A DNA stretch of 10,427 nucleotides from QQUK01 sp913009765 (GCA_937900185.1 CALCCW010000354.1:1-10427); one strand, 5' to 3'; shown: positions 1-7,666, numbered from the stretch's first letter. Notes: generated by a model not told the origin, from the sequence alone. Numbers and translations: made by a program.

Positions 1-127
1 AGCTGCCTCATCAGAAGCCTCACTAGAGACCTCACCAGAAGCTGCCTCATCAGAAGCCTCACTAGAGACCTCACCAGAAGCTGCCTCATCAGAAGCCTCA
101 CTAGAGACCTCACCAGAAGCTGCCTCA
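1..127 (-). repeat. 39-bp tandem repeat inside fliN (3 perfect units plus a 10-base partial)
   Basis: Units span 1-39, 40-78 and 79-117, with a partial copy at 118-127; all bases are identical between copies. The period is 13 codons, so copy number can change without a frameshift. Each unit is itself built from three related subunits (EAASG, EVSS, EASD), indicating older small duplications under a recent larger one. The window begins inside the array, so the true copy number is unknown. Confidence 0.97.
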
Positions 128-207
128 ACGGCAACATCCTGTTGTTCGTTTTCAGCTTGAGACTCTTCAAGATTCTCAGGGTTATTAATATCTTTTTCGT
201 CAGTCAT
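1..207 (-). CDS. fliN: FliN, flagellar motor switch protein, N-terminal part only (cut by window edge)
   Basis: An open frame starts at ATG 207-205 and runs off the left edge after 69 codons. The start overlaps the fliM stop as TAATG, and a strong ribosome binding site (GGAGGT, about 217-222) lies 9 bases upstream. The visible part is a hydrophilic acidic leader (MTDEKDINNPEN...) followed by tandem copies of a 13-residue unit, EAASGEVSSEASD. The SpoA (FliN C-terminal) domain that would prove identity is outside the window, so the name rests on position directly after fliM. FliN normally forms most of the cytoplasmic C-ring and helps dock the FliH export complex. Many FliN proteins have a variable acidic N-terminal extension, but a perfect tandem repeat there is unusual. 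FliY is less likely because no EIDALL-type CheY-binding motif is present at the start. Confidence 0.7.
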   Translation of the reverse strand, partial: MTDEKDINNPENLEESQAENEQQDVAVEAASGEVSSEASDEAASGEVSSEASDEAASGEVSSEASDEAA

Positions 208-1244
208 TATGCTGTGACCTCCATATCTATATCCTTCTTTTCTTTTTCACTATAATCCGGTTCACCTTCTTCAAAATATTCTAAAACTTGTACAGCTTTC
301 TTTTTGCCTGAAAGCCCCGGATTTCCTATATATTTTTTTCGATGGTTGACATATATGTCAATAGGTTCTGAACTTTTTTTCTCAGACGGTATAATATCAC
401 CAATCCGAAGATTTAAAAAATCCCGAACTTTAATATCAGTATCTAATAGAACAGCTGAAATATCAGTATTTACTTTTTGCAAATTGAATAGATTCAAAAC
501 TCTATCAGCATCGAGATTTTTCTTTTTTGTGGCATCGATCCAGTTTTGTGCTGAAAGTTTTGTAATAATTGGTTCAAGAGCAACATACGGATAACAGACC
601 GTTAACAATCCTGTTGATTGAAACAGTTTTATTTGAAATGAGACAACAACAACCGTTTCACCCGGTGGCACAATTTGTATAAACTGCGGATTGGTCTCGT
701 AACTTTTTTGATCAATATCTATCTGAACAATATTTTCCCAAGACCGTTCTAAATCATGGTACAGCTTATTCACAAGTCGAGCCATAACAGATTTTTCAAT
801 TCCTGTAAGTTCCCGTTCTGTCTCTAAAATTTTACCGTTACCACCAAACATTCTGTCAATAAATGCAAATGTTAAAGTTGGATTAAAATCGACTAAGTTA
901 ACAGCATCAAGCGGATCAGCACCAAAAGTATATGTACACGACGGTGTCACCAGTGACATAATAAATTCTGAATATGTAATCTGATCAACTGACACCAAGT
1001 CAACATCAACAATTGTTCGCATAATTGCTGACAATGTTGAGGCATAATGACCGGCAAAGTTATCATGCATATTTTCAATTGTTCTAATCTGATCTTTAGA
1101 AACTCTATTAGGATGCTTAAAATCGTATGCGATAACAGACCGCATTTTATCATCATCAAAACTATCGTCATCTATTACATCATCACCGGTTGATACGGTC
1201 GTGAGTAGAGCATCTATTTCATCTTGTGAAAGAATTTTTGCCAC
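207..1244 (-). CDS. fliM: FliM, flagellar motor switch protein
   Basis: The protein has 345 residues, normal for FliM. It is the C-ring subunit that binds phosphorylated CheY and, with FliG and FliN, sets the direction of rotation. Residues 5-14 are LSQDEIDALL, the conserved N-terminal CheY-P binding motif, followed by an acidic linker (21-33). The CheC-like middle domain covers roughly 40-230 and includes GGNG at 134-137, the loop associated with FliG contact. The SpoA-type C-terminal domain lies at about 250-325 and ends in a charged tail. The start codon is GTG (1244-1242) with AAGGA about 9 bases upstream, and it places the CheY motif where the family has it. The stop TAA (209-207) overlaps the fliN ATG, implying translational coupling. 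It lies 12 bases after fliL. Confidence 0.97.
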   Translation of the reverse strand: MAKILSQDEIDALLTTVSTGDDVIDDDSFDDDKMRSVIAYDFKHPNRVSKDQIRTIENMHDNFAGHYASTLSAIMRTIVDVDLVSVDQITYSEFIMSLVTPSCTYTFGADPLDAVNLVDFNPTLTFAFIDRMFGGNGKILETERELTGIEKSVMARLVNKLYHDLERSWENIVQIDIDQKSYETNPQFIQIVPPGETVVVVSFQIKLFQSTGLLTVCYPYVALEPIITKLSAQNWIDATKKKNLDADRVLNLFNLQKVNTDISAVLLDTDIKVRDFLNLRIGDIIPSEKKSSEPIDIYVNHRKKYIGNPGLSGKKKAVQVLEYFEEGEPDYSEKEKKDIDMEVTA

Positions 1245-1256
1245 AATACAAATCCT

Positions 1257-1826
1257 TTATTGTAATACAAAGTCTGTGTAATACACACCGGCTAAATCTT
1301 CGGTATGCATAAGTTTAGATAACCGCTTTTTAATCTGATAGCGTACTATCTCTTTTTGTTTGGCATCTGTTAATTCAGCAACTGTTTTAGAAGACAGGAT
1401 GGTAATCAACGCATCACGAATAATCGGATCTTTGCGTATAAACTCTTCCTGTAATTCCATAGATTCAAGTTCAAATCCAAAAGAAACAGATAAAAAACGT
1501 GACCCGCCGGTACCTGCCGGATTTACAACAATATTTTCCATCGCATAAATTAACGATGAAACTTCATTGCCTTTTTCATCAACCATCGGCTGCTTGTCTT
1601 TTTTCTCTTCATGTTTTTTCTCTGTTTGTGACGTTGCATCACCTTCAGCACCCTGAGGTGACTCAGCCATCATCGGTTTAATCACAAATAAGGCAAGAGC
1701 AACACCGATAACAATTGCACCTACTCCAATACCTCCGAATAAGATAAGTTTATTCCCACCTTTTTTCTTAGGTTCTTCTGCAGGGGTCGTTCCACCCTCT
1801 ATTACTGTTTTATCTTCATCAGCCAT
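1257..1826 (-). CDS. fliL: FliL, flagellar basal body-associated membrane protein
   Basis: This 189-residue single-pass inner-membrane protein surrounds or stabilises the MotAB stator units in characterised flagella. Residues 1-25 are a charged cytoplasmic leader, about 26-49 a transmembrane helix (LILFGGIGVGAIVIGVALAL), about 55-88 a Lys/Glu-rich periplasmic linker, and 93-189 the FliL domain with the typical VNPAGT...RFL stretch (101-112) and an ending like that of family members (YYTDFVLQ). ATG 1826-1824 overlaps the flbD stop (TAATG), and GGGAGT at 1832-1837 is the ribosome binding site. It sits between flbD and fliM, the usual context. In many relatives motA and motB lie between flbD and fliL; here they do not. 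Confidence 0.95.
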   Translation of the reverse strand: MADEDKTVIEGGTTPAEEPKKKGGNKLILFGGIGVGAIVIGVALALFVIKPMMAESPQGAEGDATSQTEKKHEEKKDKQPMVDEKGNEVSSLIYAMENIVVNPAGTGGSRFLSVSFGFELESMELQEEFIRKDPIIRDALITILSSKTVAELTDAKQKEIVRYQIKKRLSKLMHTEDLAGVYYTDFVLQ

Positions 1827-2056
1827 TAGTTACTCCCGTTGGAGACAGCTTGAGTATCCGAATTATTAATTCGGATACTGCTAACTTTTTTTCTAAATTC
1901 TGCTACCAAATTAATGATTGTATCGGTTGATTCTTTGACCATTATTTTCTTACCGGTGGTAAGAGAAATAATTGTGTCCGGAATCGCTTCCACAAACTCA
2001 ATGAGGTCTGAGTTTATAACAAGTTTAGAATCATTTAATCTGGTAACTGTTATCAT
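1826..2056 (-). CDS. flbD: FlbD family flagellar protein
   Basis: This small protein of 76 residues begins MITVTRLNDSKLVINSDLIE, followed by a TPDT-like segment (PDTIISLTTGKK) and a VKES...VIN-type helix, the pattern of the FlbD family (Pfam PF06289) that commonly follows flgE in flagellar operons. The biochemical role is poorly defined. It should not be confused with the Caulobacter NtrC-type regulator also called FlbD; no AAA+ or HTH domain is present. The last ~20 residues are polar and probably disordered. The start ATG at 2056 follows the flgE stop by 7 bases, with AAAGG of the last flgE codons as ribosome binding site. The stop overlaps the fliL start. Confidence 0.92.
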   Translation of the reverse strand: MITVTRLNDSKLVINSDLIEFVEAIPDTIISLTTGKKIMVKESTDTIINLVAEFRKKVSSIRINNSDTQAVSNGSN

Positions 2057-2063
2057 TTATTTA

Positions 2064-4055
2064 CTACCTTTTAATATTTACTAATTCATCAAGCATACTG
2101 TCAGATGTAGTTATAATTCGAGAGTTAGCCTGAAACCCACGTTGAGCGGTAATCATACTGGTAAACTCTTGCGCTATATCTACAGATGATGCTTCTAAAG
2201 CACCGGATGAAATTAATCCGGAAACAGTAGAACCTGCGATACCTTCAATTGCTTCACCCGAGTTTGCTGATGCTTGGTAACGAGAAAGTCCTGCCTTACG
2301 CAAACCGGCTTGGTTTGAAAAGTCAGCAAGTGAAATTTGTGCCAATACTCGAGTAACACCATTTGAGAAGAAACCGGAAATATTACCAACTTGGTCGATT
2401 GCTATTTTTTCAAGCAGACCAAGACCATACCCGTCTTGAGAAATAATAGATGCGGTATGTGCTGACGATTCAAACCCTGTCAGACCGTCAAATCCATTTG
2501 GTGTACCGGCATTGACATTCAAAGAAATTGTTTCGGCACCATTGCCCGGGTCAATTGTCATTGCTGTCGCACCACCGTTATAAGAAAATGAGTTTAAAGA
2601 TGCATCATCATTAAACTGTACATACCCCGATTGACCTGAAGTAATAGTTTCACCGTCTAAAGAAGAAGCTTCCCATTCCCATCTGTTATCTAATCCTGAT
2701 TTAAAAAACTCAAGTGACAGTACATGTTTTGCTCCTAATGAATCAAAAACCGCAATAGACGTAGAATGCGATGTGTCAGCAGTTTCTATTACAAGCGGGT
2801 CATCAGGAATAGCTCCAGAACCATCAGGATCAGTAGCTTGCAGACCTGTTACAGAATCGGTCAGTAACTCTACTCCTCCACCACCTATACCCGTTAACCC
2901 CATAACTAAACCGGTAGAGGGGTCAATTTCTAACGATAAATCTGTAACAAATGGACCTGCTGCTGCACCGGAACCATGTGTCGGAACAAAGTTGTCAGTT
3001 GCAACAAAAGTAGATGCCGCTCCGCCTGCTGATTGAACTGTTGCACCGATTGCCGCACCAAAAACTTGTGTTGCAACATTACCGGCAGCTCCTGCTGAAA
3101 TTTCAACATTATACAATGATGGGTCACCGGCATATTCGCGAACGATATCAATTTCACCTGTAATTTCATTGATTGTCGCTTTTAAACCGTCTTGGTCATT
3201 AATCTGAGTAAGAATATCACCAACAGTTGTATCGCCGTCGTTGATATTAATATCAGCTGTTCTTGTTCCATCAATTGTAATAGTCATATTTGAAAAATCA
3301 GTCACACCTAAATCAGACATTTTCGTTCCGGTTGTCAAAAAACCGGGGAATGCTGTCGTATCATGAGTACCAACCAACGTCTCTTGTAATGATTGAGAAC
3401 CTACTATTGTGATTGTATGAGTACCACCAACACCATCGTCAGCAAGTGCTTGACCGACATTTGTCACTCCGGAAGTTCCGGATGACAGAAGTGTTGGTTT
3501 TGCTGTTGTAGCTGATGCATTAATATTATTTGAAAGAGTAATTTCTTCTGTAGAACGTGCAGGGTCCTGCTGTCCAAATGGAATTGTTATAGGACCGGTT
3601 GTAGCAAGTGACGGTATCATTCCTGAAGAATCAGCATTTTTCCCAAGCACAAACATTCCCGTGGCAGGGTCTACTAAGTTTGAATTAGAATCAAATCCAA
3701 ATGCCCCCGCACGAGTATAAAATTTGTTACCTGCTGTATCACCAAGAACAAAAAATCCTGAGCCTTGAATAGCCAAATCGGTAATTTGACCGGTTGTTTC
3801 CAAGCCACCTTGCTGGAACAAAGTATCAATTGATGCTACCTGCATACCTAAACCAAGTTGAACCGGATTGGTACCACCCGATATTGCCGATGGACGACCG
3901 GCACCTCTAAAAGTTTGTACCAGTGCTTCTTGAAAATTAACACGACTGGCTTTATAGCCAATAGTATTAATATTTGCGATGTTGTTACCAATTACATTCA
4001 TACGTACCTGGTGGTTTTTCAGTCCGGACACGCCGGCAAATAGTGAAGCCATCAT
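2064..4055 (-). CDS. flgE: FlgE, flagellar hook protein (long form with flagellin IN-like insert)
   Basis: FlgE polymerises into the universal joint between basal body and filament. The N-terminal rod/hook signature is at 1-50 (SLFAGVSGLKNHQ, IGNNIANINTIGYK) and its C-terminal coiled-coil partner at about 619-663 (VDIAQEFTSMITAQRGFQAN). A FlaE-like D2 region lies at about 425-535 (IAVFDSLGAKHVLSLEFF). At 663 residues it is far longer than the ~400-residue enteric hook protein. The extra length is Gly/Ala/Thr-rich and surface-type. Residues about 245-305 (SDLGVTDF, ITIDGT, TTVGDILTQIN, LKATIN, GEIDI) read like the flagellin IN motif seen in FliD and flagellins. I see no cysteine, so the lysinoalanine hook crosslink of spirochaetes is not expected. 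The start is one of two adjacent ATGs (4055 or 4052) behind AAGGAGG at 4066-4072; 4055 has the better spacing. Confidence 0.96.
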   Translation of the reverse strand: MMASLFAGVSGLKNHQVRMNVIGNNIANINTIGYKASRVNFQEALVQTFRGAGRPSAISGGTNPVQLGLGMQVASIDTLFQQGGLETTGQITDLAIQGSGFFVLGDTAGNKFYTRAGAFGFDSNSNLVDPATGMFVLGKNADSSGMIPSLATTGPITIPFGQQDPARSTEEITLSNNINASATTAKPTLLSSGTSGVTNVGQALADDGVGGTHTITIVGSQSLQETLVGTHDTTAFPGFLTTGTKMSDLGVTDFSNMTITIDGTRTADININDGDTTVGDILTQINDQDGLKATINEITGEIDIVREYAGDPSLYNVEISAGAAGNVATQVFGAAIGATVQSAGGAASTFVATDNFVPTHGSGAAAGPFVTDLSLEIDPSTGLVMGLTGIGGGGVELLTDSVTGLQATDPDGSGAIPDDPLVIETADTSHSTSIAVFDSLGAKHVLSLEFFKSGLDNRWEWEASSLDGETITSGQSGYVQFNDDASLNSFSYNGGATAMTIDPGNGAETISLNVNAGTPNGFDGLTGFESSAHTASIISQDGYGLGLLEKIAIDQVGNISGFFSNGVTRVLAQISLADFSNQAGLRKAGLSRYQASANSGEAIEGIAGSTVSGLISSGALEASSVDIAQEFTSMITAQRGFQANSRIITTSDSMLDELVNIKR

Positions 4056-4060
4056 AATTA

Positions 4061-4116
4061 GGTTACCTCCTTGAGGGTAACCGGAACTTCTCCATCAAAA
4101 TGGAGTCCAATTCCGG
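4061..4116 (-). promoter_or_regulatory. Structured leader with hairpins around the flgE ribosome binding site
   Basis: On the minus strand GGTTACC (4082-4076) and GGTAACC (4067-4061) form a perfect 7-bp inverted repeat with an 8-base loop. The flgE Shine-Dalgarno AAGGAGG (4072-4066) lies half in the loop and half in the stem. Immediately upstream, CCGGAA (4081-4086) pairs with TTCCGG (4111-4116) and encloses a second stem, CTCCAT (4090-4095) with ATGGAG (4100-4105). The two structures share 4081-4082, so they stack or compete. Control of flgE translation is inference; the inverted repeats are seen directly. Confidence 0.55.
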
Positions 4117-4154
4117 AATTAAATTATTAGTTATATTGTTGTTTTGTTTTTTCA

Positions 4155-4559
4155 TTATATAATCACTGCTGAATCTATTGATGTTACTACACCTTCACGT
4201 AAATTCTCTTTATCAAATGCTGTAATAATTGTTCTGTTATCAACAGAAACAACAAATGCGGTGTCATCTGAAAGTATAAGTGTTTCTTTGGAACCTTTTG
4301 CAGATGCTTTATCAACCGCATCGGCAATTGCATTTAATTTATCAGCACCTAATTCTATTCCTCTTGAATACAGGCGTTGTGAAGCGTGTTTAGAAAATGA
4401 TATATTACGATCACCGGCTAACTCTTGAGAAAACATCTCTTTAAATGATTTCTCACCTGTTTGTTGTAATTTATCAGACGGTTTATCTCTGTTAGCAATC
4501 TCAATCAAGTTGATTGGACGTTGATAATTACTTATTTTCATACCATTTCCTATACTCAT
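4155..4559 (-). CDS. TIGR02530-type flagellar operon protein
   Basis: This gene encodes 134 residues and matches what I remember of the small conserved family found next to flgD/flgE in many flagellar operons. The hallmark is FSKHASQRLYSRGIEL (55-70), followed by a helix (DKLNAIADAVDKASAKGS), a strand pair (ETLILSDDTAFVVSVDNRTIITAFD) and a hydrophobic end. No enzyme motif, signal peptide or membrane segment is visible; residues 1-50 are polar. Function is not established. A longer reading from TTG at 4574 is possible, but ATG 4559-4557 is preferred because AAGGA (4571-4567) sits 7 bases before it, whereas the TTG has no such site. It follows flgD by 24 bases. Its stop codon overlaps an ATG at 4155 (see findings). 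Confidence 0.85.
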   Translation of the reverse strand: MSIGNGMKISNYQRPINLIEIANRDKPSDKLQQTGEKSFKEMFSQELAGDRNISFSKHASQRLYSRGIELGADKLNAIADAVDKASAKGSKETLILSDDTAFVVSVDNRTIITAFDKENLREGVVTSIDSAVII

Positions 4560-4583
4560 CTTATTTTCCTTCAAATGTGCTTT

Positions 4584-5297
4584 CTAATTTCCACCGTCAT
4601 CATTGGTATCAATATCAAAAGCACCCCGTTCACCAACTGCTGAAACAGAGCCTAAAGGAATCTCTGTTCCTTGGATACGTAAGAATGCTCCGCCATCACG
4701 ATAGATAACCGATTCAACTGTTCCGACTAATGATAAGTTTGGAGTAAAAGTAGTGCCATCAGCCATTGATGCAGTCGCTTCAATTGTATAGTACCCTTCG
4801 TCAACTCTATTGCCGGAATTATCCGTGCCATCCCATTCTATTGAATTAACACCGGCATCCAAATTATCCTGTTTGAGAGTAGCAACTGTCTTACCGGTAG
4901 AATCGGTAATTTTAAATTCAACCGTATCAACATTGGTTGAAAGATTATAATTTATTACCGCAGGTTTTTCATGGTCAAAAAATATTCCATTATAGCTTGC
5001 TTTAGCATCTTTACCAATTAAACCGGATGCCATCACATTATTTAAAGACTGCATTTGGAGAAAATCTAAATCATTTGATTTATCTATACCATCAGCAATA
5101 TTGTTCATCTGTTCAAGAGTAGAGAACTGAGCTAACTGTGCTATCGACTCTTCATTTGACATCGGCTCTAACGGATCCTGATTTTGCAGCTGTGCCATAA
5201 GCAACTCCAAAAAATCATCTTTACCTAGCTCTTGCTGTGACCCAGTTTGTTTTGCTACTCCATTAGTATCAGTCGCTATTGGCGATATAAATCCCAT
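4584..5297 (-). CDS. flgD: FlgD, flagellar hook capping protein
   Basis: FlgD caps the growing hook and is replaced when the hook is complete. The 237-residue product has the conserved N-terminal segment at about 24-70 (LGKDDFLELLMAQLQNQDP, then LEP and SIAQLAQFSTLEQM), which is the export and assembly part. Residues about 95-230 form the Ig-like/tudor-like cap region, with WDGTDNSGNRVDEGYYTI typical of the Ig-like domain. The extreme C-terminus is acidic and probably disordered. ATG at 5297 has AGGAG (5308-5304) 6 bases upstream, and that site overlaps the fliK stop codon. Position between fliK and flgE agrees with a hook-assembly module. Confidence 0.95.
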   Translation of the reverse strand: MGFISPIATDTNGVAKQTGSQQELGKDDFLELLMAQLQNQDPLEPMSNEESIAQLAQFSTLEQMNNIADGIDKSNDLDFLQMQSLNNVMASGLIGKDAKASYNGIFFDHEKPAVINYNLSTNVDTVEFKITDSTGKTVATLKQDNLDAGVNSIEWDGTDNSGNRVDEGYYTIEATASMADGTTFTPNLSLVGTVESVIYRDGGAFLRIQGTEIPLGSVSAVGERGAFDIDTNDDGGN

Positions 5298-5306
5298 AAT
5301 TCACTC

Positions 5307-6791
5307 CTAAGCTAAATAGTTCACTGAACCGGATAAAACCTGCTGAGCAGCAGACAGTATCGGTTGTTGAACTGTTTGTTCTAATTCGTTTTGATTAAAT
5401 TGTTCTAAATCAATATTTTTATAAGACATTTTTCTCTGCCATTGCTGCTGTTGGTTAAACTGTTCGTTTTTATTTTGGTTTTGGTCAAGAGTTACATCAA
5501 ATTTATCTACATTAATATCTATCTTGTGAAGTTGGTCAACCAAACGATTTAGCGAATGATCCAAAACATGTTTTGCATTCAATGAAGTTACTGACAATTT
5601 TGCCCGAAGTTTTCCACCGGAAAAAGATAAACTCAATTTTGCCGGTCCAAGATTTTCAGGATTCATTTTAATCACAACAGCTTGACCATTGGGACGCAAT
5701 GCCGAATTTATATTTTCAGGAAGCTGCATGCGAACATTTTGCATATTTTCTTTTACAGCAGCTCTGTCAATTTTATCCGTATTATAGGAATACATGACTG
5801 AATCTGTTCGTTCTACAGGTTGATTTAAAACATCACTTTTTACCTGAGAACCTATCTGCTGAGAAATATTTTGTTTACTCTTGGCAACTTGCCCTTTAGT
5901 ATCAAAAGATGCTTTTTCAATTAGCTTATCAGATTGATTATTATTTACAATAATTTTTTCATCAAAAACACCGCTCTCATCAAGCACGGCAGCTTTTTGA
6001 TTTACCGGTTGAGATTTTAACTCTTTAATTTTTATCTGATTTTTCTTTAACGATGCTTTTAATGTCACAACAGCAGAATTCTGCTCACCGATAATACTTA
6101 TTTCAACCGGCTTAAATGCTGACTGTACTGCGTTTGTCTCCGGTGATTTTATTTCTATCTGTTTTACATCTACTTTTTGAAGTAACGTTTCTAATTCTTT
6201 TTTGTAATATGAATCTTCAAGCGTTACCCGTTGAGAAGTGCCGTTACTTTTTAGATTTTGTAAAGATTCAATCGGTAATGAAATTGTTAGTTGTTTGCCG
6301 TTTGGGTTTTCAATCGTCAATGCAACTTTGGAATCAACAACTTCTTTGGAAATAACTTCAAATTGACCGTTTTGGAGATCTGTATCTTGTTGAGCAAGTA
6401 TATCTTTTATATTCACATTTTGTAACGGCATATTTTGTGATATTAACGCATCAAGTTCTTTATTAAATGCTAAAACATTTTCATCTACTTTTATTTGTTC
6501 TGTATTGCCAACTTGTGAGTCTAACGTAGACAACTGTGGAATAGTCTGATTCTCTTGTACTAAATTCTCTTGAGCAGGAATCTCTTGTAACAGAGTTTCA
6601 TTTTGACCGCTTTGTTCAGGTGAAAGCGAGGCTAACATACTTCCAAAAATCATATCAAATGATACTTCTTGCTGATCAGTATTGAGTACATCTTTTTGAC
6701 CAATAGATCCAAGCATCCCAAACTGTCCGGCTTCTGCCTTGTTTGAAGAGCCTTGCATAAGATCAAATATGTTTAGCGTGTTTTCAGTCAT
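5307..6791 (-). CDS. fliK: FliK, flagellar hook-length control protein
   Basis: FliK is exported during hook growth and acts as molecular ruler; its C-terminal domain switches the export apparatus to filament substrates through FlhB. The 494-residue protein has a long, polar, Gln/Asn/Lys-rich N-terminal part with little sequence signature (1-350), as is usual for the ruler. The compact Flg_hook domain (PF02120 type) lies at about 360-440, including MNPENLGPAKLSLSFSGG (376-393) and a helix HVLDHSLNRLVDQLHKI. The tail (440-494) is again Gln-rich. The ATG is 2 bases after the upstream stop and has no clear ribosome binding site (GATAAATAAAA), suggesting reinitiation after the motE-like gene. Recognition of the name rests on the C-terminal domain plus context. 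Confidence 0.9.
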   Translation of the reverse strand: MTENTLNIFDLMQGSSNKAEAGQFGMLGSIGQKDVLNTDQQEVSFDMIFGSMLASLSPEQSGQNETLLQEIPAQENLVQENQTIPQLSTLDSQVGNTEQIKVDENVLAFNKELDALISQNMPLQNVNIKDILAQQDTDLQNGQFEVISKEVVDSKVALTIENPNGKQLTISLPIESLQNLKSNGTSQRVTLEDSYYKKELETLLQKVDVKQIEIKSPETNAVQSAFKPVEISIIGEQNSAVVTLKASLKKNQIKIKELKSQPVNQKAAVLDESGVFDEKIIVNNNQSDKLIEKASFDTKGQVAKSKQNISQQIGSQVKSDVLNQPVERTDSVMYSYNTDKIDRAAVKENMQNVRMQLPENINSALRPNGQAVVIKMNPENLGPAKLSLSFSGGKLRAKLSVTSLNAKHVLDHSLNRLVDQLHKIDINVDKFDVTLDQNQNKNEQFNQQQQWQRKMSYKNIDLEQFNQNELEQTVQQPILSAAQQVLSGSVNYLA

Positions 6792-6793
6792 TT

Positions 6794-7618
6794 TTATTTA
6801 TCTGCTATCGTTATCATCTGTTTAGAAAGTGCAGCCGCCCGTTTTGACGGTAATATTTGTAATACCAAAGCGGCGTTTTTACTTTTCATTCTCGGAAGAA
6901 TTGCTACAACAGTATTATCATCTAAATTCATCATTAGTTTTGCTACTGCCCGAGAATCCATACCGTCGTATAGTTTCGCAAGCTGACTTGTACGGCTTGA
7001 TTCGGCTTGTTCAATACGAATAATTTTTGAATCTACTGATTTTTCTATTTTATTCAGTTCTTTTTCACGAATATCTAATTCTTTTTTTCTTGTTTCAATG
7101 GCAAGTTTTTCTTTTTCAATCCAGCTCATTTGAGCAAGTGAATCTTCAACCGAAGAATTATCTTCTTCACGTAACTCTGAATCGGTTGGCTTGTATTCTA
7201 AAGTTACTAAGTTATCTACAATCTTTTCAATTGCTTTTGAGTCAAACTCTTCATCGCCGGCATCATAGAAATCTTCCTTTGAAATTTCTAAATTATCGTC
7301 ACGTTTTGTTTCAACAGCATGACTATTATTTTCTTGAGTAGCATGCTCATCTTTTGATGCATATTTATTAGATGCGTGTTCTTCTGATTTTTTCTCAACA
7401 TGAGCAGAATCAGCAACTTCAGCAGATTGCTCGGCATCAGCTTTTGGAGAATCTTTCAGCATAAATGCGACCCCAAATGCGATACCGCCGATTAGAACCA
7501 AACCGGAAACCGCATAAATGATATAACTAATCAAATTACTCTTGGGCTTTGTTACTTCTGTTGCTTTCGCATCAGTTGATTCTGGCGTAGTCTCTTCTTT
7601 TTTCTTATCTTCTGACAT
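6794..7618 (-). CDS. MotE/FlbB-like membrane protein with MgtE_N-like tail
   Basis: The 274-residue product has a charged leader (1-28), one transmembrane helix (about 29-54), a long acidic and His/Ser/Lys-rich linker (55-160), a heptad-like charged helix suggesting a coiled coil (about 163-210, KEKLAIETRKKELDIREKEL) and a C-terminal helical repeat domain (about 213-270: LAKLYDGMDSRAVAKLMMNL, then ILPRMKSKNAALVLQILP). That tail resembles the MgtE intracellular N domain found in flagellar proteins such as MotE and FlbB, which are periplasmic scaffolds that help assemble stators. It is not a magnesium channel, since the MgtE pore is missing. The domain order and the place before fliK support a motor role; the exact name is inference. 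ATG 7618 has only a weak GGA upstream. It is the first gene after the sigma-54 promoter; the frequently seen upstream fliJ is absent. Confidence 0.8.
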   Translation of the reverse strand: MSEDKKKEETTPESTDAKATEVTKPKSNLISYIIYAVSGLVLIGGIAFGVAFMLKDSPKADAEQSAEVADSAHVEKKSEEHASNKYASKDEHATQENNSHAVETKRDDNLEISKEDFYDAGDEEFDSKAIEKIVDNLVTLEYKPTDSELREEDNSSVEDSLAQMSWIEKEKLAIETRKKELDIREKELNKIEKSVDSKIIRIEQAESSRTSQLAKLYDGMDSRAVAKLMMNLDDNTVVAILPRMKSKNAALVLQILPSKRAAALSKQMITIADK

Positions 7619-7666
7619 TTTTTATCCAAAAATTTGTATTTCATCTAATTTCTCATCTTTCAGTAA

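Noticed and set aside
1..127. Regular repeats that could suggest a CRISPR array
   Set aside because: The units are directly adjacent with no spacers, are an exact multiple of three, and lie in an open fliN frame.
2773..3036. Plus-strand 87-codon frame inside flgE
   Set aside because: It is antisense to a Gly/Ala/Thr-rich coding region, which often leaves open frames on the other strand; there is no start context.
4560..4574. TTG start at 4574 for the TIGR02530-type gene
   Set aside because: The AAGGA that would serve the downstream ATG 4559 lies inside this extension, and the TTG has no site of its own.
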